Assembly (NCBI RefSeq): GCF_035594125.1
Contig: NC_087158.1
Coordinates: 9,391,178-9,455,177, forward strand
Direction of reading: 5' to 3'
DNA: 64,000 nt
From: Scylla paramamosain
Taxonomy: Eukaryota > Arthropoda > Malacostraca > Decapoda > Portunidae
Shown here: in pieces, positions 11,017-26,368 of the stretch
Position numbering within the stretch: position 1 is the first letter of the stretch
How the letters are laid out: every line of letters begins with the position of its first letter
Program-made: the position numbers and the translations under genes
Notes under the pieces: generated by a model
Database searches by the model: none
What the model was told of the DNA's origin: nothing
Seen by the model: only the letters and a program-made list of their open reading frames with translations

Positions 11017-12858
11017 CTGTATATTTTGCTGGATAAGATGACTTTCAGATAAGACAAGCCCCAAGTTTCAGTCTGAATTTAATGGTTTAAGCTGATATTG
11101 GTGGTATAAGATGACACCCAAACTACCAAATCATCTGTAGTGAAGCACCATACAACAACTGTTGTCTATAATGGTAACAGATTGTTGAGCCAAGGTCATT
11201 CACTGAGGTGAATGGGTAGGGTAGGTTGGTGAAGCACAAAGTGATTTATGGTTCATTCTGTTGCTAGCTTCTGTATCAGTCAGTTAAAAAATTTAGGATG
11301 AAGCCACCAGCAAAACATAGAAAGTATGAAGCAAGTTTAAAGTTAAAAGTCATTGAAGTGGCCAAGGAATCTAACAGCTGTACTGCTGGAAGGACATTCA
11401 ATATTACTGAGAAAATGGTAAGAGACTGGAGAAATAGTGAAGATATTTTAAGGAAATGCCAAAGAAAAAGTGTTCAATGAGAAGAGGAGTCATCCATTAG
11501 CCAGAGTTGGAAGATCATGTTGAAAGTGGGTAATTGAATAGAGACTATGATCAGATCAGAGCACATGCACTGAAGTGGCAAAGGTTAAACCTAGAACACA
11601 GTAGAAATTTTAAAGGTACAGTCAGCTGGTGCAACAATTTCATGAACAGAAAAAATCTGGTAATGTGACAAAAAAAAAAAAATTGCTCAGAAACTGCCAA
11701 CAGGTCTTGATTATAAAGTTTATAGTTTTCATCAGTATATTATATGTCTGAGGCAGAAACATCAGCTTCCATTGCCAAATATTTAAAACATGGACAAAAC
11801 ACTCATGAATTTTGACATGATAGGCAATAAAACAGCAGAAACTAAAGGTGTAAAAACTGCAAGTCAGAAGTACAAGCCATGAAAAGACCAGATTTATGGT
11901 GGTGTTATCATGCATGGCTGATGGTACAGTCAAAACCCATGGTCATCTTTAAGTACAAAACTAAACCTAGAATAAATTTCCCACCAGGTCTTTTTTGTAC
12001 ATTTTCATGGAAAGGATGGATGGACAAAAATGGTGTAAAGTTATGGATAGACAATGTATGGAACAGGTGACCAGGTACACACAATGAACATAGTTTGTTG
12101 GTCTGGGATTTGTTTAGCAGTCATTTAACTGATAACACCAAGAATTGAGAAAACAAAGAAATACTGAGATTGCTGTTATACCAGGTAGTGTGACTTTTCT
12201 AATGCAACCACCAACTAGATGTCAGTTTGAACAACCCATTTAAAGATCATGAGTGTGAAGAATGGAACAATTGGATGAGTGCTGAAAAATCCTTTACAAA
12301 AAGTGGGGCTATGTGTGCTCCATTTCTTGATGTACTATGATTTTGCAATAAATTCATGGGATAAAGTGAAAGTCAAGACTATAATAAAATCTTTAAAAAA
12401 GTGGGGTATCAAATACAATGGATGGCACGGAAGATGAATTATTGTGGGACACTGACATTGAAGATGAAGCCGACTCACTGGATTCAGCTGACTAGGACCC
12501 ATGTGATGTCAGTCCTGAGACACAGGATGTGCTTAGTATGTTCTTTGCCTCAAATGGTGAAGCTAGTGATTTTGAAGTATTTTAAATGTGTGATTTTTTT
12601 TTTTAATAATTTTAGTGCTTGTATTAATTTAACATCATATTAGTACACCACATTGTGTACACTACAACAGCTGTTTTCAAGATTGAAAATGCCAGGAACT
12701 TTCAATAACTCATCATTTTGAGGTTGGTGTTTATTTAGAATGGTATTTTGCCTAAAATTTTAAGGGCATTGCTTTTGTATCTGGCACATAGGGTGACCCC
12801 CTTTTTTGTGCCTTTTTTAAGATGATTCAAGTGTCATCTTATGTGCTGAAATATACGG
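11017..12858 (+). mobile_element. Tigger/pogo-like DNA transposon with TIRs and TA target duplication
   Basis: Terminal inverted repeats of 26 bases lie at 11017-11042 (starting CTGTATATTT) and 12833-12858 (ending AAATATACGG), with about six mismatches. TA flanks both ends (11015-11016 and 12859-12860). Removing the element plus one TA gives CAATGTATATGTTCC, which matches the uninterrupted LINE-D copy at about 22.67 kb (GATGTATATGTTCC). The element is 1842 bp and carries a broken transposase. Confidence 0.92.
11298..12590 (+). pseudogene. Tigger/pogo transposase relic (CENP-B-type HTH plus DDE)
   Basis: The N-terminus is open (11298-11480): KHRKYEASLKLKVIEVAKES and NITEKMVRDWRNSEDILRK, the CENP-B/Psq-type helix-turn-helix seen in Tigger transposases. 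Downstream, across frames, come HVESWVIEQR-like sequence, NKTAETKGVKT, KPMVIFKYKTKPR, KGWMDKNGVKLWIDNVW, LVWDLFSSHLTDN (a DDE-region aspartate), LDVSLNNPFKDH and EWNNWMSAEKSFTKSG. Block order matches the family. Multiple stops and frameshifts make it inactive. The reading direction matches the plus strand, opposite to the host LINE-D. Confidence 0.9.
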
Positions 12859-15117
12859 TATGTTCCACAGGATCGGGCCCAACACTGAACCCTGTGGAAC
12901 TGAGGCCTGTATATGTGATGGCTGGGATGCCTGCCTGTTGATGACTACCCAGGGGTTTCTCCCCTGGGGGTAGTTCTCAAGCAGTGCGAGGAAGTTGCCT
13001 TGGATGCCCTTGGCACAAAACTTTTCCACAATCCCAGCATGCCAGACCCTATCAAAGGCCCCAACAATGTTCAGGACCACCACAAGAGTATCCAGGCCTT
13101 CATCCAGGGCATCCTGCTATCCTTGGGAGAGGAGGGTGAGGAGGTCTGCTGTTGAGTGGCCAGGCTGGAAGCTGAACTGGCTGTCTGAGAGGAGGCAGTG
13201 CTCACTTAGGTGGTGATAGATGACACCTGCTACCACCTGCTCTAGCAAGTTGCCCACCACAGAGAGTAGTGAGATGGGTCTGTATTTGCTTGGCTCAGAC
13301 TTTGAGTTCTCATGGGCTGGTACCACCCATGCCTCCTTCCATACAGAGGGCCACCTGTGCTCCCTTAGGCAGGATCTGAAGACTGGTGAGAGGACCTGAC
13401 AGCTCACTGGTGTAGCGTTTGAGGAGCAGCAGGCTGATATCATCTGGCCCAGTGGCTTTGTTTTCTTCCACTTCCCTCATCAGCTGCCCCAGTTGTCCGG
13501 GCATCACCTGACAGACAGTGTGATCTGTTTCCTGAGGGAAATGAGGTGGAATTCTACCCAGATCAGTGACTGACATATTTTCAGTGAAAAAATAAAGAAA
13601 GTCTTGTCATCACTGCTGGTGGCTGTTGTCCTGTCCAGCCTGGTTAGTAGAGGAACAGCTTCACAGTGGCCCATTCCTTGCTACTTCTTGATGAGCCTCC
13701 ACTTGGTCTTGTGGCCAACTTCTGAGCCACAGAGCTTTTGCCTCATATCCTCTCGCTGCTGCTGCCTCACCCACTTGCAGGTAGCTGTCACCCAGCTACA
13801 CACTGCATGATGTTGGGTCCAGTTATGGTATGTTGGATGATGCCTGTACCTCACCCAGGCTGCATATTTGGCCTCAGCACCTACTTGGCATCGGTAACCA
13901 AACCAAGTAGGGTCACCAGGCCTGGCAAGGTACCTCTGGCTGGAGATGTGGTGCTGCTGGAGGGGAAGGAGCTTAGTGGTGAGGGCATGGGCCTTTTTCT
14001 CAGCATTGCCTATCAGGAGGGTGTCCCAGTCTGTGTGGACAATGGTGTGCCTCAGGGATGCCCAGTCAGCCTGCTCCCACAGCCAGATAGTGCACAGGGT
14101 GGCAGCCTCCCTTGCTGTGTTCAACTTGATGTGTGCTAGCACGGCACAGTGGTCAGAGGTGTCCACTGTCCCTAGTTGATGACAAAGGATGCTAAAGTCA
14201 GGGAAATCTGTCAACACAGGGTCCAGTGACCATCCCCTCTCATGGTTCGCTTCGCTAGACCCTTTGCCTTCTGGAAGCTGTTGAAGGCATCCTGCTTTAG
14301 GAGAAAGTTCAGATCCCCCAGAATCACGACGTGGGAATACATGCTGCTGTAACTGTCCAATTCCTCTGTCAGGAAATCCAGTTCTGAACATCCTTGGCTG
14401 GGGGGGACAGTACATGACACTTAGGAGGAGTCCTGTGTTGTCATTTAACACCACCCTGAAGAAGCACCTCCATTCCTTGAGGCAGCACAATGTCAATTTC
14501 TTGATTTTGGAGGCCATGTTTAAAGTAAGCAGTCATGCCTCTGCCTACTCTATGCTCAGGGTCCTTCCTCTTCCATTTTGTGTAGCTTGGGATGTTGCCA
14601 AATGTCAGCACCTCACCACTGAGCCACTTTTCTGTGACGGCAACAGTGTCTGCGTGGTGTTGGAGGACAAAGTTGTGAGTGAGGTCACCAAGGTTGGTGT
14701 GAAGACCCCTCACATTGGCTGACACAACAGTCAGGTGGCTGTTGAGGTGGGTGCTCTTTTGTTGTCCCCTGGTGCTGGCTTGACCTTGGGCTACATTGGC
14801 AGGAGCAGGCACGTTACTGCCTCCCCTGCCACGCGTGGGTTCTAGTCATGGTGTTGCCTGGGTTGTGGTTGCCATGATGGTGGACATGGGTGGTGAGGGG
14901 GGGTCCTGAAATTTCAGCTGAGGGTGAGGATTTTTCTCTTTTCCCCATCCTTCTGCCAGAACCCTCCTGAGAATCATATTCTACTGAGGGTCAGCAGTGC
15001 AGTGATAACACACCTTGGGGGTGTGTCTGAGGCAGGGGTAGTTGTCGCAGCACAGACTGTCACCATCCCTGACATCACTTTGGGACCTGAGAGAATGTGG
15101 GTGGAACTGGGATGCTA

Positions 15118-15315
15118 GCTCTCTAATGTAAGAGTTAACTAGTATTCTTAATCATTTATCCCTTTTTCTGGTAAACTCTGGAACTCTCTTCCTGCTTCTG
15201 TATTTTCTCCTTTCTATGATTTTAACTCTTTCAAGAAGGTTTCAAGACATCTTTCAATTTTGGCTATTCCTTTTGACCTTTTTAGACTGCCACTGAGTTT
15301 TTCTTTTTCTTTTTT
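15118..15315 (+). mobile_element. LINE-A 3' terminal fragment
   Basis: Matches the last ~60 codons of the LINE-A ORF (NVRVN-, FIPFSGKLWNSL-, SFKKVSRH-like) and the start of its 3' UTR. Both ends are truncated; it abuts the LINE-D 5' end. Confidence 0.8.
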
Positions 15316-16439
15316 CTCCTCCCTCACATGACTATACAGATAACCATATCATTACTGTAAATCATGGGTGTAATTAGTGCCAACACCAAAACTTGTGGAA
15401 TTTAATTTTTTAATGTTTCTCCCATCTGCATTCAGTGGAGTAAACTGTACCCAGCATCTAAGGCACTTTCCTTCTCTTCTCTTGGTCAGGGGAATTTTTA
15501 CAGAGATGAACTGTAAACTTGGTTATCAGGCCCTGATCAACAACCTAGGATGTAATGGCCTGAACAGAATTTCTCAAGCACTAAGCACTCCCCTCAATAT
15601 CAAGTGGAAAGCTCACAGATATGCAAACTTCTTGTATGAGAAGATGTGGCAATACCTCAAAACAAATCAAACAAAGCACATGAAGCAATTGTACAGCAGA
15701 AGACAACTAAGAGGTCAAGAGAAGCAAAAATCAAGTCAGCATTACAAGGCAGGAGGCTTCTAACCTGGCAACAATGAGGGTGGTGCCCTCAGATCCCTCA
15801 CTTGCGAGTGAATAATATCCTGTGAATTAGGAGGGAACCAGGTGCCAGACAGGCCTGAATGTTACAATAAATTCTTGTTTTGTCTGGATTTACCTTATTA
15901 TCCCACTATATGTAAAATCATACCACATAAAGCTTGCAAGCTTCATGAAACTCACTTATCAACAGAAAACAGCTCATATCTCAAAACCAAAGTTATTGGC
16001 ATTTTGAGTTAAATAACTCCGTTGTTTTTCAAGTGATTGTGTATATACATATATCTGTGGAAAGGAGAAAAAGAAGATTTTTTCATCAAGAGAGATTTTT
16101 TAAATACCCAAGGCTATTCTGGGAATTTTTTTTTCTGAAAAAAAAAAAAAAATGTTATTTCTTAATTTATTTTTTGAGAATGGCATTTGATAATTTAAGT
16201 CTTCCTTGATCAAAATTAAGCTACATGTGTCTATTGTGTCCATACTAATTTTAAAAAATGGTAAGCTGAAAAATAGTGAGTTATAATGAAAAAACCAGTC
16301 ATTTTTTTTTCATTTTTTTAGCTGGATTTATTTCATATCCCCAAAAATAATTATCACACTTCAATGAAACTTTGGGATTTTATACTAAAAATACAAAGGA
16401 ATATACACATAAAAAATCATAAAGATAGGAAAAAATTTA
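15316..16439 (+). other. Unclassified stretch with a 128-codon ORF (15377-15763)
   Basis: The ORF includes GYQALINNLGCNGLNRISQA, a lysine-rich middle and ends SQHYKAGGF. The second half reads like the C-terminus of a transposon-encoded or uncharacterised protein, but I do not recognise the family, and no splice sites or further coding flank it. The rest is AT-rich with homopolymer runs. Confidence 0.35.
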
Positions 16440-17595
<1,156 letters not shown>

Positions 17596-17630
17596 TATTA
17601 GACCAAGGGTGTTCAAACTTTTCACGTATG

Positions 17631-17631
<1 letters not shown>

Positions 17632-17720
<89 letters not shown>
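17632..17720. repeat. (AT)n microsatellite
   Basis: Near-pure AT dinucleotides starting about 25 bases inside the hAT left end. Confidence 0.97.
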
Positions 17721-17723
<3 letters not shown>

Positions 17724-18178
17724 GAAGAGTGAGGCAATTCGATAAAGGTGAAGTGATATAGTAAAGTTAGCAAAGTCAAATCAGAGTAGAAAATAATCAT
17801 CGCTAATTGAAATTGATCAGAAATACAGACAAGGTCACAGCTTTCCATGAATGAATCTTCATTTTTATCTGGGGTCTAGTTTCAAGTTTTGCTTATTGTC
17901 ATTTTAATGCTGTACATAAAAATGAAATACTTTTTTTGCAATTCAAATGCATTAAAAAAGGACTGTAACATTTAATGGCAAATGCTCATGCTCACTCTTA
18001 AAAGAGCAGCCTCAGATTGCTTCTTACTCAGGATGATGATTCTCACTTTACAGACCTGTATAAAGAAAGGGAAATACAGGGGGAGAAAGAGTATGAACAT
18101 ATTACAAACTTGTTATATAACATTGATGTTTACAGTATTTAAAAATTAGAATCTTTAATAGGCTCATCATATTAATTC
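17721..18178. other. No gene seen
   Basis: AT-rich unclassified sequence, probably hAT interior or an older flank. No coding block recognised. Confidence 0.45.
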
Positions 18179-20214
18179 TAAACCTTGGTTTAACACAGCT
18201 TGTTCTCGTGCTATACATGATAGAGAGGTGGCCCACAAAAGGTACTTAAGCCTTCCATCACCAGAATCTCATGCACTTTATATTTCTTTCCGGAACCATG
18301 CCAAGTCTGTTCTCCAACTAGCCAAAAACTCCTTCATTAACAGAAAGTGTCAAAACCTTTCAAGATCTAACTTCCCTCGTGACTTCTGGCATCTAGCCAA
18401 AAATATCTCCAATAACTTTACTTCTTCTTTCCCTCCTCTATTTCAACTAGATAGCACCATTGCTATCACATCTATTTCTAAAGCTGAACTCTTCGCTCAA
18501 ACCTTTGCTAAAAACTCTACCTTGGACGATTCTGGGCTTGTTCCTCCCTCTCCTCCACCCTCTGACAATTTCATGCCACCTATTAAAATTCTTCACAATG
18601 ATGTTTTCCATGCCCTGGCTGGCCTAAACCCTCGGAAGGCTTATGGACCTGATGGGGCCCCTCCTATTGTTCTCTGAAACTGTGCCTCCGTGCTTGCACC
18701 TTGCCTAGTCAAACTCTTTCAGCTCTGTCTGTCAACATCTACCTTACCTTCTTGCTGGAAGTTTGCCTACATTCAACCTGTTCCTAAAAAGGGTGACCGT
18801 TCTAATCCCTCAAACTACCGTCCTATTGCTTTAATTTCCTGCCTATCTAAAGTTTTTGAGTCTATCCTCAACAGGAAGATTCTTAAACATCTATCACTTC
18901 ACAACCTTCTATCTGATCGACAGTACGTCAAGGCCACTCTACTGGTGATCTTCTGGCTTTCCTTACTGAGTCTTGGTCATCCTCTTTTAGAGATTTTGGT
19001 GAAACTTTTGCTGTTGCCTTGGACATATCAAAAGCTTTTGATAGAGTCTGGCACAAAGCTTTGATTTCCAAACTACCCTCCTACGGCTTCTATCCTTCTT
19101 TCTGTAACTTCATCTCAAGTTGCCTTTTTTCTGACTGTTCTGTTGCTGCTGTGGTAGACAGTCACTGTTCTTCTCCTAAATCTATTAACAGTGGTGTTCC
19201 TCAGGGTTCAGTCCTGTCACCCACTCTCTTCTTATTATTCATTAATGATCTAAACCAAACTTCTTGCCCTATCCACTCCTACGCTGATGATACCACCCTG
19301 CACTTTTCCACGTCTTTTCATAGACGTCCAACCCTTCATGAGGTAAACATTTTACGCAGGGAAGCCACAGAACGCTTGATTTCTGATCTTTCTAAAGTTT
19401 CTGATTGGGGCAGAGCAAACTTGGTATTGTTCAATGCCTCAAAAACTCAATTCCTCCATCTATCAACTCGACACAACCTTCCAGACAACTATCCCCTCTT
19501 CTTCAGTGACACTCAACTGTCCCCCTCTTCTACACTGAACATCCTTGGTCTGTCTTTTACTTATAATCTTATAATCTAGCTAAAGCAGCTTCTATGAAGT
19601 TAGGCGTTCTGAGACATCTCTGCCAGTTTTTCTCACCCCGCCAGCTGCTAACTCTGTACAAGGGCCTTATCCGTCCATGTATGGAGTATGCTTCACATGT
19701 CTGGGGGGGTTCCACTCATACTGCTCTTCTAGACAGGGTGGAATCAAAAGCTTTTTGTCTCTTCAACTCCTCTCCTCTAACTGACTGTCTTCAGCCTCTC
19801 TCTCACCGCCACAATGTTGCATCTCTAGCTGTCTTCTACCGCTATTTTCATGCTAACTGCTCTTCTGATCTTGCTAACTGCATGCCTCCCCTCCTCCTGG
19901 GACCTCACTGCACAAGACTTTCTTCTTTCTCTCACCCCTATTCTGTCTACCTCTCTAACACAAGAGTTAACCAGTATTCTCAATCATTCATCCCTTTCTC
20001 TGGTAAACTCTGGATCTCCCTGCCTGCTTCTGTATTTCCACCTTCCTATGACTTGAATTCCTTCAAGAAGGAGGTTTCAAGACACTTATTGATCAATTTT
20101 TGACTACTGCTTTGACCCTTTTATGGGACTGGCATTTCAGTGGGCATTTTTTTTTGTTGGATTTTTGTTGGCCTTGGCCAGTGTCCTTCCTACATAAAAA
20201 AAAAAAAAAAATCT
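18179..20214 (+). mobile_element. LINE-A copy, 5'-truncated, with poly(A) tail
   Basis: Jockey-like LINE reverse transcriptase copy, one of the best in the window. Open stretches 18228-18677, 18690-19064, 19019-19579 and 19594-20103 join to one protein: HAKSVLQLAKNSFI linker, NPRKAYGPDGAPP, SNYRPIALISCLSKVFES, DISKAFDRVWHKALIS, NSGVPQGSVLSPTLF, HSYADDTTLHF (catalytic YADD near 19280), then GLIRPCMEYASHVWGG and the C-terminal SHPYSVYLSNTRVNQYSQ. Inactivating changes include a TGA at about 18676 (CGA in others), a frameshift near 18925 and one near 19575. The 3' UTR ends TTCCTACAT plus a 15-A tail at 20214. The endonuclease is missing. Confidence 0.92.
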
Positions 20215-20819
20215 TACAATCCTCTCTCTATTGAGCCTCAAAGAAAGAGTAGCATTTTAATCAAAACACAGCTCTTGAACAACAATATCCTAACTTGGCT
20301 TCCATTCCAAAGACCAGTCAGACAACCTGTAATGTGTGCTTGCCTGTGTGTGGGCATCTGTCTGTATGTATGTCTGACTGGGGAGCAAAAACCCAGATTA
20401 CTAACTGACACAACCAGCCCCACTCCAAATAACACTTCTGCACACCTCTCTTCCATAACTAGAATAAGGGCATGGATAAGCCCAAATTAAGCCCAGCACC
20501 ACCAGTAAGGCACTTGAGTCAAAGGCAAAAACTGAGAGAGACTGGTATGCATGTGTGCTCCTTATGAACACTGTTTACTGTCTATCCAAGGCTGGCTGTT
20601 TCCACCTGCCTTCCTTGTGTGTGTCATGTCCTTTTCCACCAGTTTTGTGAAATGTAATGTTCATTACTTTCCTATCACTATTTATTCCTCCTCCACAGAT
20701 CATTTACTATTCTCTCGTCCACATCTCCCTCTCCTTCCATCTCGTGTTCATCTCTTCCTCCTCACCTCCATCTATTATCTTGTTTAACTCTTCCTGCCAT
20801 ACCGTAAAGAATAATTTTA
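20215..20819. other. No gene seen
   Basis: Unclassified sequence between the LINE-A tail and the (CT)n tract. Short ORFs on both strands lack family resemblance. Confidence 0.45.
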
Positions 20820-20821
20820 AT

Positions 20822-23060
<2,239 letters not shown>

Positions 23061-23190
23061 CTTGGCTCCTGTAACATTTAATTTGGGACATATTTCATCA
23101 CATTTTAAAAATTTTCTGTAAGCCAATTTAAATTGGTCATCAGGCTACAATTGGCCGATGGACCATAGTATTGACATCCCTGTATTAGAC

Positions 23191-23300
23191 CATTATATAT
23201 TATCCATCACTAAATTTATTTGCTTATTGTCCAATGAATCATCATCTCCTGGAACAATATCCCAGCTAACTTCCTAACTATAAGTTGCCAGTTATAATAA
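23191..23300 (-). mobile_element. LINE-B endonuclease fragment, separated from its partner by the hAT
   Basis: Minus-strand reading gives EVSWDIVPGDDDSLDNKQIN and LVMDNI, the segment right after GDFNCKE in LINE-B endonuclease. The next residues continue at 17594 (RFQDGIPTRLDL) once the hAT shell and one TATTAGAC are removed. Confidence 0.7.
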
Positions 23301-23760
23301 GATTGTAATCCAAGCCTTTTATTTCATACTATGATGCCCTTTTCTGACTTTCTGATCTTTACTATGTAAGAGCTGAAAAGTGTTGGAGATATAATACATC
23401 CTTCCCTCACCCTGATGTTAATCTATTTTAATTGGATTCTCATGTCTCATATGATGAACTTTACCTTTGTTTTCATCATAAAATGATCTTATCACTAGCA
23501 CCATCTTCATATTTACGTGTCTCAGTGATGTCCAAAATTCATTGCTATCAACCACATCATAGGTCTTATCTTTATTAATAAATGTTAGGTATAATTCTAT
23601 CTTGTTTTCTATTTCTTTGTATGATCTTTTTCATTACTAGCAAATTTTGTAAGACTGATGTTCTTCCTGAATATACTCTGTTCCTTCCCTGACTCCTTAT
23701 TATCCTCTACCCATTGCATCAGCTTGGTGTTATTTATGTCACCATATACATTGGCCATGA
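23301..23760 (-). mobile_element. Unassigned LINE reverse-transcriptase relic
   Basis: Across frames on the minus strand: SGKEQSIFRKNISLTKFA, then INKDKTYDVVDSNEFWTSL (compare the RT block FxDxEKAYDxVxxxxLW), SLRHVNMKMVLVIRSFYDE, and a degenerate QGCxxSP-like block (HQGEGRMYYISNTFQLL). It is heavily decayed and looks RTE- or L1-like. Confidence 0.5.
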
Positions 23761-24052
23761 CACTCATTACAGGTACAGATCTGTGATGTATTTATCACAC
23801 CACTTGCTTCACATGAGTAAGGAATAAAGTAGAAAGTTCATTCCTGTATTACAAAGACAAAATAAAATAGTCCTTCCATACTGGAATATGTGGAGGTGAG
23901 TGGGGGCCCATCATAGAAAACCCACCAACAGACTAGATAACATGCCCTTGATTGAAATCTAACCATAATTAATAATCAGGTCCTCAAATCATGCCAACAG
24001 CATCTTGAAATTAATATCTCAGGTTTTCATAGTGGATTTTTTTTTATTTCAG

Positions 24053-24217
24053 GCACAAGAGGACACCAGCAAGAGCTTAACACAGATCAAGACAATGCTT
24101 TATGGCACTACTGACTCGGAGCCACAAGATATTGTTTTGGCACAACTGGCACATGAATTTTACAACACTAACATGTTGCTTCTCTTAATTCACAATCTTC
24201 ATAGAATAGACTTTGAG
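24053..24217 (+). CDS. Mo25: Mo25/Cab39 internal exon (about residues 39-93)
   Basis: Scaffold protein Mo25 (calcium-binding protein 39) binds the pseudokinase STRAD, stabilises active LKB1 and activates STE20-family kinases in the cytosol. This 55-codon exon reads AQEDTSKSLTQIKTMLYG, then SEPQDIVLAQLAHEFYNT, ending HNLHRIDFE. It aligns to the Mo25 helical-repeat segment EEVSKNL...LYGT...EPQ...AQLAQELYN...LIDFE. The acceptor is a polypyrimidine tract plus TTTCAG ending at 24052; the donor is GAG|GTTAGT at 24218. Both boundaries are phase 0. Nothing interrupts the frame. The upstream exon with the N-terminal MPF...GK leader was not found. Identification rests on family recall rather than an alignment run. 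Confidence 0.93.
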
Positions 24218-24402
24218 GTTAGTGAAAGTATAATTTTAAATAACTGGTTGTTGGTTAAGAGAGCATATGGGAATGATCTATTTTTAGTAATTGTATTTTC
24301 TTGGGAAGGGAATGTGTATGCAGTTTGTAAAAATTAGGAAGCTTTTGGCATTGATGCCATGGAAGTAATTTAGATTAAAAAATTACTAAACTGGTTTAAA
24401 GT

Positions 24403-24525
24403 TAGACAAACCAGTTGATAGTGACCAGTGTTTTTATTGGTAATCAAAATATGAAAAAAGTCAGACAAACCAGTTGATAGTGACCAGTGTTCTGGTTGGT
24501 TATCAAAGTTCCAGAAGCTTCATGT
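24403..24525. repeat. Two-copy ~60-bp tandem duplication
   Basis: AGACAAACCAGTTGATAGTG occurs at about 24403 and again about 60 bases later, each followed by ACCAGTGTT and a TTGGTNATCAAA block. Confidence 0.9.
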
Positions 24526-24689
24526 CACTGACCAGAAGGCTATCAGGTGATTATTTTGAGAATTGTTAGGGTTATTGGAACTAGCTATAATTCTTTATAT
24601 ATCATTTTAATGGATGATGTGTGTCTATGAAATTTTTTGGCAAGTCATATGAGTAGCAACAGCTCTTTGTGTATGCTCCACAAGTTATA

Positions 24690-24985
24690 TTGGAATGTGC
24701 CACCAACAATTGTGACTTCTTGAAGACCATGATTACTGGTGATCCAAAAAAAACAGAGGCTCAGTTGTTATGGTATTAGTCTTCATTGATGCCAAAATAA
24801 GCATGACAGGTAAGGAGGAAAGTCAAATGAATGCTGCCTATTTTTGTGACTACAGTGGTGTTGTGTCATCACAAAAATTGTGCCAGATGCCCAAACTGTT
24901 TAGAAACAATATTATCAAGAGTTTGTCTGTCTTCATGATGGAATTCAGTACCTTAAGCTGCAGGAACTCTAATTAAGTAGTGCTC
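24690..24985 (+). pseudogene. mariner-like transposase relic
   Basis: Across frames it reads ECATNNCDFLKTMITGDPKK (compare FLxxxVTGDETW around the first catalytic aspartate of mariner), KTEAQLLWY (compare KxQSxxW), then QVRRKVKxMLPIF and FCDYSGVVSSQ (compare the FFDYxGVVHHE block). Stops and frameshifts are present and the rest of the transposase is absent. It lies in the Mo25 intron, same strand as the gene. Confidence 0.7.
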
Positions 24986-25489
24986 ATAATATAGTGAATA
25001 TTTTCAGTTTAGCAATATTGCAATTGCATACAGCAATTGCTGCTGTATTTAGTTTTTAGTAACCAAATAGCCACTTGTAAGCTGAGGTAGTCTCAGTAGC
25101 TGTGCATTTCTCAACTTTTACCTCCTTCGCTGCCCTGTTGATGCCATCAGCTGCCTTGCAACCATATATATATATATATATATATATATTGTGTTATCCT
25201 GTCACCTTCATGTTATAACTCTTCACCTTCAGGCTGGCTGAGTTTTTGTGAGTGATGCATACATTTCTTTTTCCAGAGGCATAATACATTATTCTCTAGT
25301 TCTTTGTCACTGATAAGGGAGTCTGAATATTAGCACTTTATTCCTTGTATGTCATAAGAGGCAACAGAAAGGTGCTGAACAAGGGGGTTTGGAAACTGTT
25401 CTTCTGTTGTTAATATCCAACAAAAAGACAAGGCACTAAAGAAAAAGAAGTGATTTTGCTTCCAGACTCCAGAGACATGGATAATTGAA

Positions 25490-26333
25490 TGTGTGAGGAT
25501 GTAGTACAAATGTGTGTAAGAGAGAGATGAGGAGACTATTTGTTGATTGTAAGCTTGACATACTAGCTCTCAGTGATATAGAAATTAAGGAAATGGTAAA
25601 CAGCAGTCTTGAAGTGTGAATGGGAGGTGTTCTAGAAATGAAAGGAAAAGGTGAACATTACTCTCAGTGAGATAGAAATTAAGGAAAAGGTGAACAGCAG
25701 TCTTGAAGTGTGAATGGGAGGTGTTCCAGAAATGAAAGGAAAAGGTGAACAGTAGTTTAGAAGCATGGAGGGGAGGGTGTTCTGTGTACAGGGAGAGAGA
25801 AAGCAAGGGATGGAGTAGCCCTACTGTTAAGTCAGAGAATGCACCAATGTGTGATGGAATGAAAGGAAGTATCATCAAGGCTGATGTGGGAGAAGTTAAG
25901 GTTAGGAAGAGAGATGTGGTATGTTGAATGCTTATGGTTAAGGTTTATTGAGAGGAATGAGATAAAAAGGGAAAATTTTTGACAGATTTGGATGATTGTT
26001 TGTGAGACATAGGAACAAGTGTCAACATACTAGTTATGGATGACTTTGATGCTTGTGTTGGTAGCTAGGTAGTTGATGGTGTGGTAGGTAGGTACAGGGT
26101 ACCTGGAAATAACAGAAATGGAGGAAGTTTGATAGGACCCTGTATGGAGCTAGAGCTAGCATTTGCAAACACATGGTTTAGTAAGAAAGTGAGTAATAAG
26201 TTTATATTGCAGAGGTGAGATCATGGAAGGGTGGTAGACAAGGTATTGATATACTATATGGTTGTTGGATGTGAAAGTGTTAAGAGGGGAAAGGAGAGGT
26301 ACGTCAGACCACTTCCTGGTGGAGGGTAAGCTA

Positions 26334-26368
<35 letters not shown>

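Larger units (their letters stand above)
10085..15117 (-). mobile_element. LINE-D copy a, jockey-like non-LTR retrotransposon interrupted by a Tigger
   Basis: On the minus strand, from about 14812 down: endonuclease (VVSANVRGLHTNLGDL; VTEKWLSGEV; VVILGDLNFLL, GDLN in place of GDFN; TSDHCAVLAHI), linker, RT (ATGPDDIS; YRPISLLSVVGNLLEQVV; GAFDRVWH; ASVPQGSVLGPILWN), then the Tigger insertion at 11017-12858, then RT again (degenerate YTNDCSLS for YADDCTLS; RGILTLYMAQIRPCMEYSAL). Sequence 14880-15117 may hold the end of a gag-like ORF1 with cysteine-rich residues, but this is weak. Several frameshifts and stops make it inactive. It is more GC-rich than its surroundings. A (CTG)n expansion sits in its C-terminal region. 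Confidence 0.85.
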
